The position numbers were made by a program, and so were the translations under genes. The notes under the pieces were generated by a model that saw nothing but the letters and a program-made list of their open reading frames with translations, made no database searches and was not told where the DNA came from. A stretch of DNA of 64,000 nt from Desulfobacterales bacterium (GTDB taxonomy: Bacteria; Desulfobacterota; Desulfobacteria; Desulfobacterales; UBA11574), in NCBI GenBank assembly GCA_022340885.1, contig JAJDND010000085.1:41442-105441 (forward strand), given 5' to 3'. Positions 50,751 to 59,708 of this stretch are shown in pieces. Numbering within the stretch: the stretch's first letter is position 1; each line of letters starts with the position of its first letter.

Positions 50751-51122
50751 CTACGCCATGCTTTTTACTGCCTCATTCAACTTGTCAATCAATTCGTCGA
50801 TATCGATGGGTTTTATCAAATAGTCAAAAGCACCCAGCTGCATCCCCCGGATGCCGTCTTTGGTGGCGCCATGACCGGTAAGAAGAATGACCTGTATTCT
50901 GGAATCCATGGCTTTGATTTTTTCCAAAACTTCCAGTCCGCCCAACCCCGGCATCATCACATCCAATACTACGACTTGAGGCGGATCATTTTCAACAACA
51001 CCCAATGCCTCTTCGCCGTTCATGGCAATCGTAACTTCCATATTTCTCAACTCCAGCCTTTCGGCCAGTGTGGTAACGAATTCCCGTTCGTCGTCAACAA
51101 GCAGGATTTTCATCGGGTCCAT
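50751..51122 (-). CDS. Single-domain response regulator
   Basis: A 123-residue CheY-like receiver with ILLVDDEREFVTTLAERLEL, the Asp in VVVLDVMMPGLGG, VILLTGHGATKDG and the Lys in YLIKPIDIDEL. It lies 14 bp after the Cache kinase gene and 36 bp before the degenerate kinase gene. GGAGG precedes the ATG. Its immediate partner is probably the kinase at 51137-52858. Confidence 0.92.
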   Translation of the reverse strand: MDPMKILLVDDEREFVTTLAERLELRNMEVTIAMNGEEALGVVENDPPQVVVLDVMMPGLGGLEVLEKIKAMDSRIQVILLTGHGATKDGIRGMQLGAFDYLIKPIDIDELIDKLNEAVKSMA

Positions 51123-51136
51123 GGGGTGCCTCCGTT

Positions 51137-52858
51137 TTATGCGTTTGGTTTTTTAGGCAAAAATACGTTGAAAGTGGTTCCTTCGTGCTCTTTGCTCATC
51201 ACCTCGATATCCCCGCCAAGCTTCTTGACGATACCATAGGTAATGGAAAGCCCAAGACCGGTTCCGTGTTCTCTTTTGGTGGTAAAAAAAGGCTCGAAGA
51301 TATGACGCAGTGTTTCATCGGACATACCGCAGCCATTGTCCCTGATGGAAACAGCAATGGTATCTGCATCTTTTTCCCAGGTGGTAATGGATATCTTCCC
51401 CTCGTCTTCCACCGCCGCCATGGCATTATTTAAAATGTTCAAAAACACCTGTTGAAGCTGTCCCCGATCCGAATCGATTCTGGGCAGATCCTTTGCCAGT
51501 TCCAGTGCAATATCGATATTCCGGTAAAGGGCTTCTTTTTCCAAAAAACCGAGCACTTCTTCCAACAACTCGTTAAGATCCAGTTTCTCGATTTCGACCT
51601 CCATCCGTTTCGCAAATCCCAGCAGTCGATGGGTGATGGTTCTGCAGCGGCTTACGGATTGCAAAATAGCCGCAATCAGGGATGAAAACTTTTCTTTTTG
51701 CTTAAAATCCGTCGTGTACTCGATGAGATCTTTGATAAGTCCGGCTTTTTCATTGATAATGGCCAGCGGATTGTTGATTTCGTGGGCCACACCGGCGGCA
51801 AGCCGGCCGATGGAAGAAAGCTTGTGATGGTGCTGGAGTTCCCTAAAGGCCAGCTCCCTGTTCTGATCCGCTTCCCTGATGCGATTCACCATAATCCCGG
51901 TGAGTCGAAATACGACGTAGACGATCAGAATGGAGCTCGCCAGAAAAACGAAAAACAAATCGCTTTTCAGTGCATACCAGGTTTTCAAAACAGTGGACTC
52001 GGGTTTTACTATCACCAGCGTGTATTCCGGATATGTAAAATGGGTGTATGTCAGAAAAATATCTCTACCCGAGGGGTCCTTTCGCTCTTCGACATACGTT
52101 GCATGCCCGCCCCTGGGTATTGTCAGCGGACAGTGTTCGAGAACCTTTCCGTACAACCGGGAATCGGTCTGTAAGATTCCATCTTTATTTAGAATAAATG
52201 CGTCGCTTTCCGCATCGAGCCCCATGGCGGCAATGAGGTTGTCGAACATGGTTGTGTCGATAGTGGTGCGAACGATCCAGGATCGTCCGCTTTGTTCAAG
52301 ACGCTGAACGGCAATGGCAATATGGGGAAACTTTCGATAACCCATGAACACATCGCTGATATAGGTCCCTTTGAGCATCGCTTCCTGAAACCAGCCCTGA
52401 TCGGCGTAATTTTTCCCAAGAAGATTATAGGGGCCTGCGTAACAAAGCTGTGTCCCGTCGGCGCCGTTGATCAGACCCAAATCGACAAAACCGCCGAATT
52501 CCTTTTTGAGGGTAAAAAGAATATGGTTGAGGGTCTTTTGATCAGACAGTTGGTCGTAAGAATAAAAATAGGAGATTGATTTTATCAGGGACTGACGCTC
52601 TTTCAGAAAAAATTCGAAAGAATGCCGGGTCTTATTTGCCAGCAATGTTTCAGGGGTGATAATTTCTTCTCTGAGGCTGCTCTGGTATTGATGGTAATTG
52701 ATCAACGCCATCATAGACAAGGGAACAATGGTCAGAACGATCATCAGGATTCTGATATTCCTTTGGAGCAGTGCATATCGATCTGAAGCGGAATCGACGT
52801 CGGTGAGCATTTGCAGACCTTCTCTGATGTTGAACCATTTTTTAAGATTCAGCGCCAT
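51137..52858 (-). CDS. Membrane sensor histidine kinase with Cache-type sensor
   Basis: A 573-residue kinase like the one at 4523-6265. TM1 lies near 34-54, with a periplasmic dCache sensor (FVDLGLINGADGTQLCYAGPYNL) and TM2 near 300-322. The HisKA His is in GVAHEINNPLAIINEKAG, and HATPase_c contains NNAMAAVED, DNGCGMS and [14 protein letters not shown] at 52858 was chosen over an upstream GTG because GGAGGGG sits directly before it. It lies 18 bp after the NifX-like gene. Confidence 0.9.
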   Translation of the reverse strand: MALNLKKWFNIREGLQMLTDVDSASDRYALLQRNIRILMIVLTIVPLSMMALINYHQYQSSLREEIITPETLLANKTRHSFEFFLKERQSLIKSISYFYSYDQLSDQKTLNHILFTLKKEFGGFVDLGLINGADGTQLCYAGPYNLLGKNYADQGWFQEAMLKGTYISDVFMGYRKFPHIAIAVQRLEQSGRSWIVRTTIDTTMFDNLIAAMGLDAESDAFILNKDGILQTDSRLYGKVLEHCPLTIPRGGHATYVEERKDPSGRDIFLTYTHFTYPEYTLVIVKPESTVLKTWYALKSDLFFVFLASSILIVYVVFRLTGIMVNRIREADQNRELAFRELQHHHKLSSIGRLAAGVAHEINNPLAIINEKAGLIKDLIEYTTDFKQKEKFSSLIAAILQSVSRCRTITHRLLGFAKRMEVEIEKLDLNELLEEVLGFLEKEALYRNIDIALELAKDLPRIDSDRGQLQQVFLNILNNAMAAVEDEGKISITTWEKDADTIAVSIRDNGCGMSDETLRHIFEPFFTTKREHGTGLGLSITYGIVKKLGGDIEVMSKEHEGTTFNVFLPKKPNA

Positions 52859-52876
52859 GTTCCCCTCCACGACTCT

Positions 52877-53209
52877 CTATCGAACGATATCTCCGGCCCG
52901 AAGCGTCCCTGATTCCAGCTCCTTGAGGACCTTTTTGTAAGAACCGATTACGGAATCTAAAACAGTGACGTTCTTCCATTTTAAATATTGATAATACTCA
53001 TCTTCGATGCCGCCACACACCACCGTCGAAATTTTTTCCAAAAGGATAAGATGACAAAGTTGTTCCGCAGACGCCCGGGGCAACACCACGGTCTTTTTTT
53101 CCGTAGGCCGGCCGTCATCCGCCATCGAGACGACAGAAACCTCTGTGGCCAGATCAAATCGGGGCGCCACCTGATCGGCGTATAACGGGATAAGAATTTT
53201 TTGTGCCAT
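52877..53209 (-). CDS. NifX/NafY-like (dinitrogenase iron-molybdenum cofactor) family protein
   Basis: A 110-residue protein of the Di-Nitro-FeMo-Co family: ILIPLYADQVAPRFDLATEV near the N-terminus and TVVCGGIEDEYYQYLKWKNVTVLDSVIG in the middle fit the fold. Small members bind iron-sulfur or FeMo cofactors or are linked to metalloprotein assembly. No nif genes are seen here. It lies between the sigma-54 activator gene (72 bp) and the Cache kinase gene, so it may be a redox or metal sensor for that pathway. Confidence 0.85.
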   Translation of the reverse strand: MAQKILIPLYADQVAPRFDLATEVSVVSMADDGRPTEKKTVVLPRASAEQLCHLILLEKISTVVCGGIEDEYYQYLKWKNVTVLDSVIGSYKKVLKELESGTLRAGDIVR

Positions 53210-53280
53210 GATTAAACGTTAAGTCCCATAAATTTCGCATGTCAAATTCAAGTTTCAAATTGTTTCATTTAATCCGAACA

Positions 53281-54699
53281 TCAAACGTCTATTTTATATT
53301 GTTTTATTTTTCTCCACAACGTGCTTCGTCCCCAGCCCAACATATCGGCGGCTTTGTTGCGCCGACCTTTGGTCTTAACCAGTGCTTTTATAATCATATC
53401 TCTTTCCAAAGAAGCCCACGTCTTTTGGCCGCTTTGTTCCTTGTCTGCTGTTGCCACAGGGGATGCCCATCCGGACCCTTCGCCGGCTTCAGAGGATACA
53501 CGGCCATAAAAATGTTTCGTCTCGGCAAGATACGCCGGAAGGTGGGTAGAGTGTATCTGTCCCTTGGAACACATATTCACCGCATATTCAATAATATTTC
53601 TGAGTTCTCTCACATTCCCGGGGAAAGGATAGTCCATTATAATCTTAAGGGCTTTCTTAGACATCCCGTTGATTTTCTTTCGAAAGCGTGTGGCAAAAAT
53701 ATTCATAAAGTGATCCAGAATCAGTCGAATGTCGTCTCCTCGCTCTCTCAACGGCGGCAGATGCAATCTCACGACGTTCAATCGAAACATCAGGTCTTGT
53801 CTAAACTTTCCCTCCTTCACCATGTGATCGAGGTTGCGATGGGTGGCGGCAATGATGCGGACATCGGCCTGAAACCCTTTGGCGCTCCCCAAAGGATAGA
53901 CCACCATGTCATCCAAAAACATTAAGAGCTTGACCTGCAACGCCAGGGGGAGATCTCCGATCTCCGTAAGGTAAAGCGTTCCGTTGTGGGCCAGGCGAAA
54001 TCTTCCGGGTTTGTTTTCCACCGCACCTGTAAACGCCCCCTTTTGATGACCGAAAAGCTCGGATTCCAGCAAGGTTTCGGGCAGCGCCCCACAATTGACC
54101 TTGACAAAGGGACCTTTTGCTCGATTGGAAGCCTGGTGGACGGCTTCGGCCAGCAAGTCCTTTCCGGTTCCGGTTTCGCCGGTAATTAAAATCGCCGAAT
54201 CACTTTGAGCCAACAAGGGAAGCGTCTGGAAAATCCGAACCATTTCAGGACTTTTTCCGATAAGATGGCGAAAAATATAAGCATGGGTTCCTCTGGAACT
54301 CACCTCTTTAATGGGGCGAAGGTCTTCAACCGTTTCCAAAAACCCGGCCAGATTGTCTTCAGCATCCCGAATCGGAGACAGATTGATCCGTACCGGGACC
54401 AACTGCCGGTCTTTGTTGATCATATCGCTTTCAACGGAAACGGGTTCGGAATTTACATCCATATTTTCAAGGGGGCATTTTTGGATGCACAGCTTGCTTC
54501 TCATGATGTGAGAACACTGTATTCCTTTTGACTCTTCCATGGAAAAGCCGCTAAGGGCTTCAAAAGCCCGATTGATCATCGCGATCCGCCGCCGGGTGTC
54601 CAGCACGACGATGCTCAGGGGAACCTCATCGATCAATGAAGGCAGTTCGACAGGCGTTTCAAACAAGCCCTTGATCGGTGTTCGTAACAATGTGCTCAT
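53281..54699 (-). CDS. PAS-domain sigma-54-dependent activator with altered Walker B
   Basis: A 472-residue activator. A PAS domain (about 20-130) contains a Cys cluster, Cys62, Cys71 and Cys75, which could bind a metal or cluster. The AAA+ domain has Walker A GETGTGKD (174-181) and the GAFTGA loop (221-226). Walker B reads TLYLTEIGDLP, with Thr245 where Asp normally coordinates Mg. A Fis-type helix-turn-helix (GRRNKAADMLGWGRSTLWRKI) ends it. It has no receiver, so it senses directly, perhaps redox through the Cys cluster. It is the second candidate regulator for the activator sites. Confidence 0.9.
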   Translation of the reverse strand: MSTLLRTPIKGLFETPVELPSLIDEVPLSIVVLDTRRRIAMINRAFEALSGFSMEESKGIQCSHIMRSKLCIQKCPLENMDVNSEPVSVESDMINKDRQLVPVRINLSPIRDAEDNLAGFLETVEDLRPIKEVSSRGTHAYIFRHLIGKSPEMVRIFQTLPLLAQSDSAILITGETGTGKDLLAEAVHQASNRAKGPFVKVNCGALPETLLESELFGHQKGAFTGAVENKPGRFRLAHNGTLYLTEIGDLPLALQVKLLMFLDDMVVYPLGSAKGFQADVRIIAATHRNLDHMVKEGKFRQDLMFRLNVVRLHLPPLRERGDDIRLILDHFMNIFATRFRKKINGMSKKALKIIMDYPFPGNVRELRNIIEYAVNMCSKGQIHSTHLPAYLAETKHFYGRVSSEAGEGSGWASPVATADKEQSGQKTWASLERDMIIKALVKTKGRRNKAADMLGWGRSTLWRKIKQYKIDV

Positions 54700-55115
54700 C
54701 GTTTTTTTTTGCGAAACCGTTCAATAATGTTCTTTTTATGATATTTCGATCATCGAATCAGTCAAACCAATTGTTTCATTTTGTTTTACACCCAAATCAA
54801 TAACGTTTCAATATGTTTTTAGTATAACCCGAAAAATTTTAAAAGAACATTCGACAAAGGATGAGATTAGATAAAAATGATCTCTAAAAGAAATTCTACA
54901 CACCCCAGGATAGTGTTTCATATTGCAACACTCTGTCAGATAACATCCTGTAAAGATAGTGATATTTTTTTTGTGGCACCGTTAATGATTGAGGATGATA
55001 AAATATTGTATTTTAAACAAGTTATACGTGAATTTCAGAACATTTTTAATTGACATTGCATGGAATGTAATATAAATAGCATTTTTTGGTAAATTCATCT
55101 CCAACAATATATCCT
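54700..55115. other. Regulatory gap between the PAS activator and the third TauE gene
   Basis: About 420 bp of AT-rich sequence. It holds the near-palindrome GTGTTTCA-TAT-TGCAACAC (54913-54931) and CTGTCAGATAACATCCTGTAAAGA (54933-54956), which recalls pieces of the activator site but lacks its T-run. GTGGCACCGTTAATGATTG (54973-54991) resembles a -24 box without a proper -12. No gene was found. Confidence 0.45.
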
Positions 55116-55263
55116 TAGAAGTGGTTTAAAAACCTTCAATCGGGCTCAAGGTCAAGGCAAACTGTGATGGCCAACCGCAGGAATATCGGGAATATTTCGA
55201 GGATTGAACGTCACAGTTTAACACAGAGATTGAGACCGAGAGGAGGTTTTGAAACCACTTTTA
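55116..55263. repeat. Palindromic MITE-like element, arm type A
   Basis: TAGAAGTGGTTTAAAAACC at the left and GGTTTTGAAACCACTTTTA at the right, with TA ends. The core CTCAAGGTCAAGGC and CCGCAGGAATATCGGGAATA matches the other arm A copies. It ends 72 bp before the TauE start. Confidence 0.8.
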
Positions 55264-55335
55264 GAAATGCAATTTATATTCCTATCAGGTACCTAGATCC
55301 AATAAGAATTTCGCGGTCATATTCAGGAGGAGGAT

Positions 55336-56286
55336 ATGCGGATAACCGGTAAATTGTGGATCATGATGGTCATCGGCCTTTTTTCATTAATCTTATGTAT
55401 ATCGCCCGCCCTGGCGAAAGTACCGGCAGAAACAGCAACCGCCGGCCATGCCTGGTGGTTTTGGCCGATCATACTGTTTATCGTCACATTTATTATGGGA
55501 ATCCTGGCCGTCCTCGGCGGGGTTGGCGGCGGCGTTCTCTATGTGCCGATCATCAGCGGATTTTTTCCGTTCCATTTGGACTTTGTTCGCGGCACAGGGC
55601 TTCTAGTGGCCCTTTCCGGCGCACTGGCCGCCGGTCCCGGACTTCTCAAGATGAATCTTGCCAGCCTGAGATTGGCGATTCCCGTGGCCCTCATCGCTTC
55701 CACTTGCGCCATCATCGGGGCCATGATCGGACTGGCACTTCCCACCAACATCGTTCAAATCGCCTTGGGCGCCACTATTCTGGGGATTTGCATCCTCATG
55801 GTAACGGCCAAAAAATCGACCATCCCGGATGTGCCGAAGGCCGACCGGCTTTCTTCCATTCTCAACATTTGCGGGGTATATCAGGAAGCCAGCACCGGCG
55901 AAATAATCGATTGGAAAATTCATCGAACCCCATTGGGGTTGGGCTTGTTTGTGATCATCGGCATTATGGCCGGCATGTTCGGATTGGGAGCCGGATGGGC
56001 CAATGTGCCGGTGCTCAACCTGCTGATGGGGGCACCGCTCAAAATCAGCGTGGCCACCAGTAAGTTTCTCCTTTCCATTACCGACACCTCCGCTGCATGG
56101 ATTTACACCAACAAAGGCTGTATTCTCCCCCTGCTGACCGTGCCCTCCATTGTGGGCATCATGCTCGGATCATTTGTGGGGGTCCGTTTGCTTAGAGTCG
56201 CCAAACCGACGCTGATCCGGTGGATGGTTATTGCCATCCTGGCCTTTGCCGGGATCAAGGCACTGTCCAAAGGACTTGGATTTTAA
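55336..56286 (+). CDS. TauE/SafE family permease (third copy)
   Basis: A 316-residue membrane protein starting with a signal-like helix (LWIMMVIGLFSLILCISPALA). First repeat: AVLGGVGGGVLYVPIISGFFP and VRGTGLLVALSGALAAGPGLLK. Second: AGMFGLGAGWANVPVLNLLMGAPLKISVATSKFLLSITDTSA. A loop of about 50 residues separates them. AGGAGGAGG precedes the ATG. It is the only plus-strand TauE here and is followed by a different small membrane protein. The substrate is unknown. Confidence 0.88.
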   Translation: MRITGKLWIMMVIGLFSLILCISPALAKVPAETATAGHAWWFWPIILFIVTFIMGILAVLGGVGGGVLYVPIISGFFPFHLDFVRGTGLLVALSGALAAGPGLLKMNLASLRLAIPVALIASTCAIIGAMIGLALPTNIVQIALGATILGICILMVTAKKSTIPDVPKADRLSSILNICGVYQEASTGEIIDWKIHRTPLGLGLFVIIGIMAGMFGLGAGWANVPVLNLLMGAPLKISVATSKFLLSITDTSAAWIYTNKGCILPLLTVPSIVGIMLGSFVGVRLLRVAKPTLIRWMVIAILAFAGIKALSKGLGF

Positions 56287-56339
56287 TGTTTTACTTTTGC
56301 TTCAAACAGGATACGGATTTTTTCCCCGGGAGAAAATAA

Positions 56340-56765
56340 ATGGAAGAAAAAACAAATGCTCTGTTAAAGGCAACCCCCGAACAGGTCCTGTATGCCAAGA
56401 TACTGGAAAAGGGGATGTATCTGGGATTGCTGGTTCTCTTTATAACATACGTTCTTTATGTTCTCGGTGTGATCCATCCCTATATTCCTCTGAATAAGCT
56501 TTCCGGCTACTGGTCTATGAATGTTCATGAATATCTGGAACACACCGGCATCAATGCTGGCTGGGCCTGGATCGGAATGCTCAACTACGGCGATTTTCTC
56601 AATTTTATCGGCGTGGTCATCCTGTCGGGCGTTACCATAATCTGCTATGCCGCCATCGTACCGACCCTTTTGAAAAACAAAGATATCATTTACGCGATTC
56701 TTGCGGTGCTCGAGGTCATTATTCTCGGTGCCGCAGCCAGCGGAATACTCGCCGCAGGGCACTAG
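56340..56765 (+). CDS. Small membrane protein paired with the third TauE (DUF1634-like)
   Basis: A 141-residue protein with membrane segments near 28-47, 85-107 and 117-138. It resembles DUF1634-type proteins that sit next to TauE permeases, but the assignment is tentative. GGGAG precedes the ATG and the gap from TauE is 53 bp. It is not similar to the partners of the other two TauE proteins. It is convergent with the epimerase gene at 56772. Confidence 0.7.
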   Translation: MEEKTNALLKATPEQVLYAKILEKGMYLGLLVLFITYVLYVLGVIHPYIPLNKLSGYWSMNVHEYLEHTGINAGWAWIGMLNYGDFLNFIGVVILSGVTIICYAAIVPTLLKNKDIIYAILAVLEVIILGAAASGILAAGH

Positions 56766-56771
56766 CGCTGT

Positions 56772-58412
56772 TTAAAATATGCCGCTTAACTGATGGGACA
56801 GCGAATCGCTGCAGATATCTTCAAGCTGATGTACGATCCGTTTAAGATCATCACTGCCGGAAATTTCTTTGATGGTATCGACGGCAGTCACCTGCTCAGG
56901 AGGATACGATTTAAGAATCTCATAGGTATCTTCAAACTCATCGATGGCTAGCTGTGCGGTCAAAATAATATAGTCATCCACCCGTTGTTTCGAATCCTTA
57001 AATTCCGGTCTTTCAAGGAGGGATATTTCCATGGTTTTCGCCGTCAAAAACATCAAATCCTTGACTTCTCGCGCCTTGAATCCTTCTACAAAGCGCCGGG
57101 AGGCCATAACCTGCGCATAATTGGGGATCATCGCACGGTCTCTGTTTCGCACCGTGGCCGAAACAAGCTGGTAATTTAACGTAATATACCATTTCAGCAA
57201 ATCCCGGTCCATTTTTCGGTAATTTGGAAACCGTGCCGCATTCTCGGGCTTTAGTACTTCGTTGACCAACTTTTCCACCGATGATTCCCGCAATTCCGTT
57301 AGAATATCATAAATCATGGTGCTTTTTCTGTAAGCCACCCGCTGCAGCATCAGTTCATTTCTGAATGTCCAATTATTCGGATGGGTAATCATTTTTTCCG
57401 TGATGAACAGCAACCGCCGCAATACATGAAATCGCGGCGTGGGTCTCCAGTCTAAAGACTTGCAGGTTACGGAAGCATCTATGGTCAGCTTTTTGTCGAT
57501 GTACTCGGACATCCACGGCTTTTCGAGCATCTCCTTTCCAATCAGCCATCCCCAAAAACAAAGAACGTACAATCCCGGCCGCACCAAAAATTTTGGCATT
57601 TTAAGCGGCTTGACATCATGTCCATAATAGTATCGGGTAGCGGTTCGAAAAAGGTCGATATGGGAAATACTTCCCTGTGATCCGGCGATATATACGCCCA
57701 GTTGAGGGAGAGTTTCACTGATGGCGATTATCCGAAGGAACAGCTTGATCAGGTCTTTGATATGAAGATATGGCACCGCCGATTCACCCTTGCCGGCCAC
57801 AATCCTGGACAAAAGCTTCTTCTTGGACAGCCAGGATTTTAACATCATGTACAAAATGGGATATTCGCACCAGTCGCTGTACACGGCGGCCAGTCGAACA
57901 ATGGAGCAGGGAAGTTTTTTGGAATACTCTTTAATTATCCTTTCCGCATGCCGTTTGCTTCTTGCATAGGGAAAATCCGCATCCAAAGGACTCTTTTCGG
58001 TCAATGCCCGGCCTGGAGAAGGAAATTTACAGGCAGCGAGAGAACTTGAAAATATAAACCGTTTGATTTTCAGTAGTGTTGACAACTCCAAAAGATAACG
58101 GGTGCCGACAACATTGGTCTCCTCGTACACAGGATTTTCCAGCAGGGTAAAATCATAATAACCGGCCAGGTGCAAAACAAAATCCGCCCCGCCGTGGTCC
58201 CGGACATACTCAAAGATTCTCAAAATATTTTCCCACTTGGTGATGTCCGCCTGGAGCCAGTGGGTGCGGTCTTTTTCCGGAACGCCGGCTTCTTTCTGGC
58301 TTCGCCGGGCAATGCAGAACAACCGAAACTTGCCGGATACGGCGATGACAAAATGCCTCCCGATAAAACCGGATGCGCCTGTGACAATGATTCCGGGTAT
58401 TTTTTCGTTCAT
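56772..58412 (-). CDS. NAD(P)-dependent epimerase/dehydratase-like protein (paralogue 2)
   Basis: A 546-residue protein colinear with that at 10271-11983: GASGFIGRHF near residue 13-22, HLAGYYDFTLLENPVYEETN, the YARSK catalytic-type pair and the same helical C-terminal half (RPEFKDSKQRVDDYIILTAQ). Residues differ mainly in the last 30. No CoA-transferase or receiver lies next to this copy, and no sigma-54 promoter is evident. The gene is divergent from the radical SAM gene. Confidence 0.8.
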   Translation of the reverse strand: MNEKIPGIIVTGASGFIGRHFVIAVSGKFRLFCIARRSQKEAGVPEKDRTHWLQADITKWENILRIFEYVRDHGGADFVLHLAGYYDFTLLENPVYEETNVVGTRYLLELSTLLKIKRFIFSSSLAACKFPSPGRALTEKSPLDADFPYARSKRHAERIIKEYSKKLPCSIVRLAAVYSDWCEYPILYMMLKSWLSKKKLLSRIVAGKGESAVPYLHIKDLIKLFLRIIAISETLPQLGVYIAGSQGSISHIDLFRTATRYYYGHDVKPLKMPKFLVRPGLYVLCFWGWLIGKEMLEKPWMSEYIDKKLTIDASVTCKSLDWRPTPRFHVLRRLLFITEKMITHPNNWTFRNELMLQRVAYRKSTMIYDILTELRESSVEKLVNEVLKPENAARFPNYRKMDRDLLKWYITLNYQLVSATVRNRDRAMIPNYAQVMASRRFVEGFKAREVKDLMFLTAKTMEISLLERPEFKDSKQRVDDYIILTAQLAIDEFEDTYEILKSYPPEQVTAVDTIKEISGSDDLKRIVHQLEDICSDSLSHQLSGIF

Positions 58413-58549
58413 TTTGATCGTCTTTTATCCTGGCCTAACAAACCCATTGAGGGTTCACAACGATTGAGGTATTATTATGCAGGATGCGGATATTAAAAAA
58501 TTAAGCAATGTCGACCTTGGACCGACATAACAGCACTATTGAGGAGAAA

Positions 58550-59512
58550 ATGCAATACAATTACCTTTTCGGCCCGGTACCTTCCCGCAGGCTGGGGATT
58601 TCTCTTGGAGTGGACCTGGTTCCCATGAAGACATGCACCTTGGATTGCGTTTACTGCGAGTGCGGCAAAACCTCCCGACTGGCATTGGAACGCAAAGAAT
58701 ATGTGCCGTTCGATGCGGTTAAAAAAGAGCTGACCCATTATCTGGCGCATCATACCCGGCCGGATTACATCACCTTTTCCGGTTCCGGAGAACCGACGCT
58801 TCATTTAAAAATCGGCGATGTGATCCATTTTATAAGAAATCATGCACCTGACATTCCCGTGGCGGTGCTGACCAACGGCACCTTGTTTTATCAAAAACAA
58901 GTGCGAAAAGATGTGATAGATGCTGCCGTGGTCATCCCCTCACTGGACGCCGCCACAGAAAAAACGTTTCAAAAGATAAACCGACCTTGTTCTCAATTGC
59001 GATTGGAAGGCATCATCCGCGGACTCGTTCAATTCCGAAAAGAATACAGCGGGGAAATATGGCTTGAAATATTTATCATTCCCGGCTTGAATGATTCAAG
59101 CAATGAGTTGGAAGCCCTAAAGCAGACGATTGAAAAAATCAATCCGGACCAGATCCATTTAAATACGCTGGATCGACCCGGAACGGTTTCGACCCTTCGG
59201 CCTGCCAGCCTGGACGAACTTGAACATGTTTTGGAATACTTACAGATGGAATCTGCCGTTATCGTCGCTGACCCACCCGAACATAAAGCACTTTTTGCTT
59301 ATCGCAAAGACACGGCTTCGGCGATCGTGGGAACCATAGCCAGACGTCCCTGTACGTTAAAAGATCTCTCTGAAATTCTAGGCTTGCCAGCGGATGAGGT
59401 GAAGACATATCTTGCTTCTTTGGAAACGGAAGGCGCAATAAAATCCGTAAAACAAAAACGGGGATTATTTTATCGATTATCCAATAAATATAGGTTGATG
59501 GGTGGACACTGA
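58550..59512 (+). CDS. Radical SAM protein (COG0731-type)
   Basis: A 320-residue radical SAM enzyme beginning MQYNYLFGPVPSRRLGISLGVD. The iron-sulfur motif is CTLDCVYCECG (CxxxCxxC), and ITFSGSGEPTLH is the glycine-rich SAM-binding element. The C-terminal 70 residues look like a winged-helix domain (LKDLSEILGLPADEVKTYLASLETEGAIKSVKQKRG). The ATG at 58550 follows GAGGAG; the upstream ATG at 58508 lacks a site. Function of this subfamily is not established; wybutosine-like tRNA modification is a distant relation. Confidence 0.85.
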   Translation: MQYNYLFGPVPSRRLGISLGVDLVPMKTCTLDCVYCECGKTSRLALERKEYVPFDAVKKELTHYLAHHTRPDYITFSGSGEPTLHLKIGDVIHFIRNHAPDIPVAVLTNGTLFYQKQVRKDVIDAAVVIPSLDAATEKTFQKINRPCSQLRLEGIIRGLVQFRKEYSGEIWLEIFIIPGLNDSSNELEALKQTIEKINPDQIHLNTLDRPGTVSTLRPASLDELEHVLEYLQMESAVIVADPPEHKALFAYRKDTASAIVGTIARRPCTLKDLSEILGLPADEVKTYLASLETEGAIKSVKQKRGLFYRLSNKYRLMGGH

Positions 59513-59529
59513 CCAAGAAAGGGGTATCA

Positions 59530-59694
59530 ATGCCCGAATATCATATCGAAAGAAAAATTCGATGGATTCTATGTTTCGCTACAATCGCGCTCCTATTCAG
59601 CGGAATATCCGCATATGCTTTTTGGAGTGGTAAAATTACAAAATTTACCGCCGATCAGCTCAATTGGCGAAAGCCTACCAGACTTTCGATTTAA
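59530..59694 (+). CDS. Small single-TM protein
   Basis: A 54-residue frame begins at 59530 after AAAGGGG, 15 bp after the radical SAM stop. It has a basic N-terminus (HIERKIRW), one membrane helix (about residues 12-32) and a polar tail. It ends 14 bp before the flavoprotein gene. No family was recognised. Spacing and ribosome site support it as a genuine operon member. Confidence 0.6.
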   Translation: MPEYHIERKIRWILCFATIALLFSGISAYAFWSGKITKFTADQLNWRKPTRLSI

Positions 59695-59708
59695 AAAGGA
59701 GTTAAGAC

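Noticed and set aside
54974-54991. TGGCACCGTTAATGATTG as a plus-strand sigma-54 promoter for the third TauE gene
   Set aside because: The -24 box is good but the -12 position reads GA, and a repeat element lies between it and the gene.
18772-55263. The dispersed palindromes as a CRISPR array
   Set aside because: Copies are scattered singly or in pairs, are about 145 bp long and have no regular spacers or cas genes.
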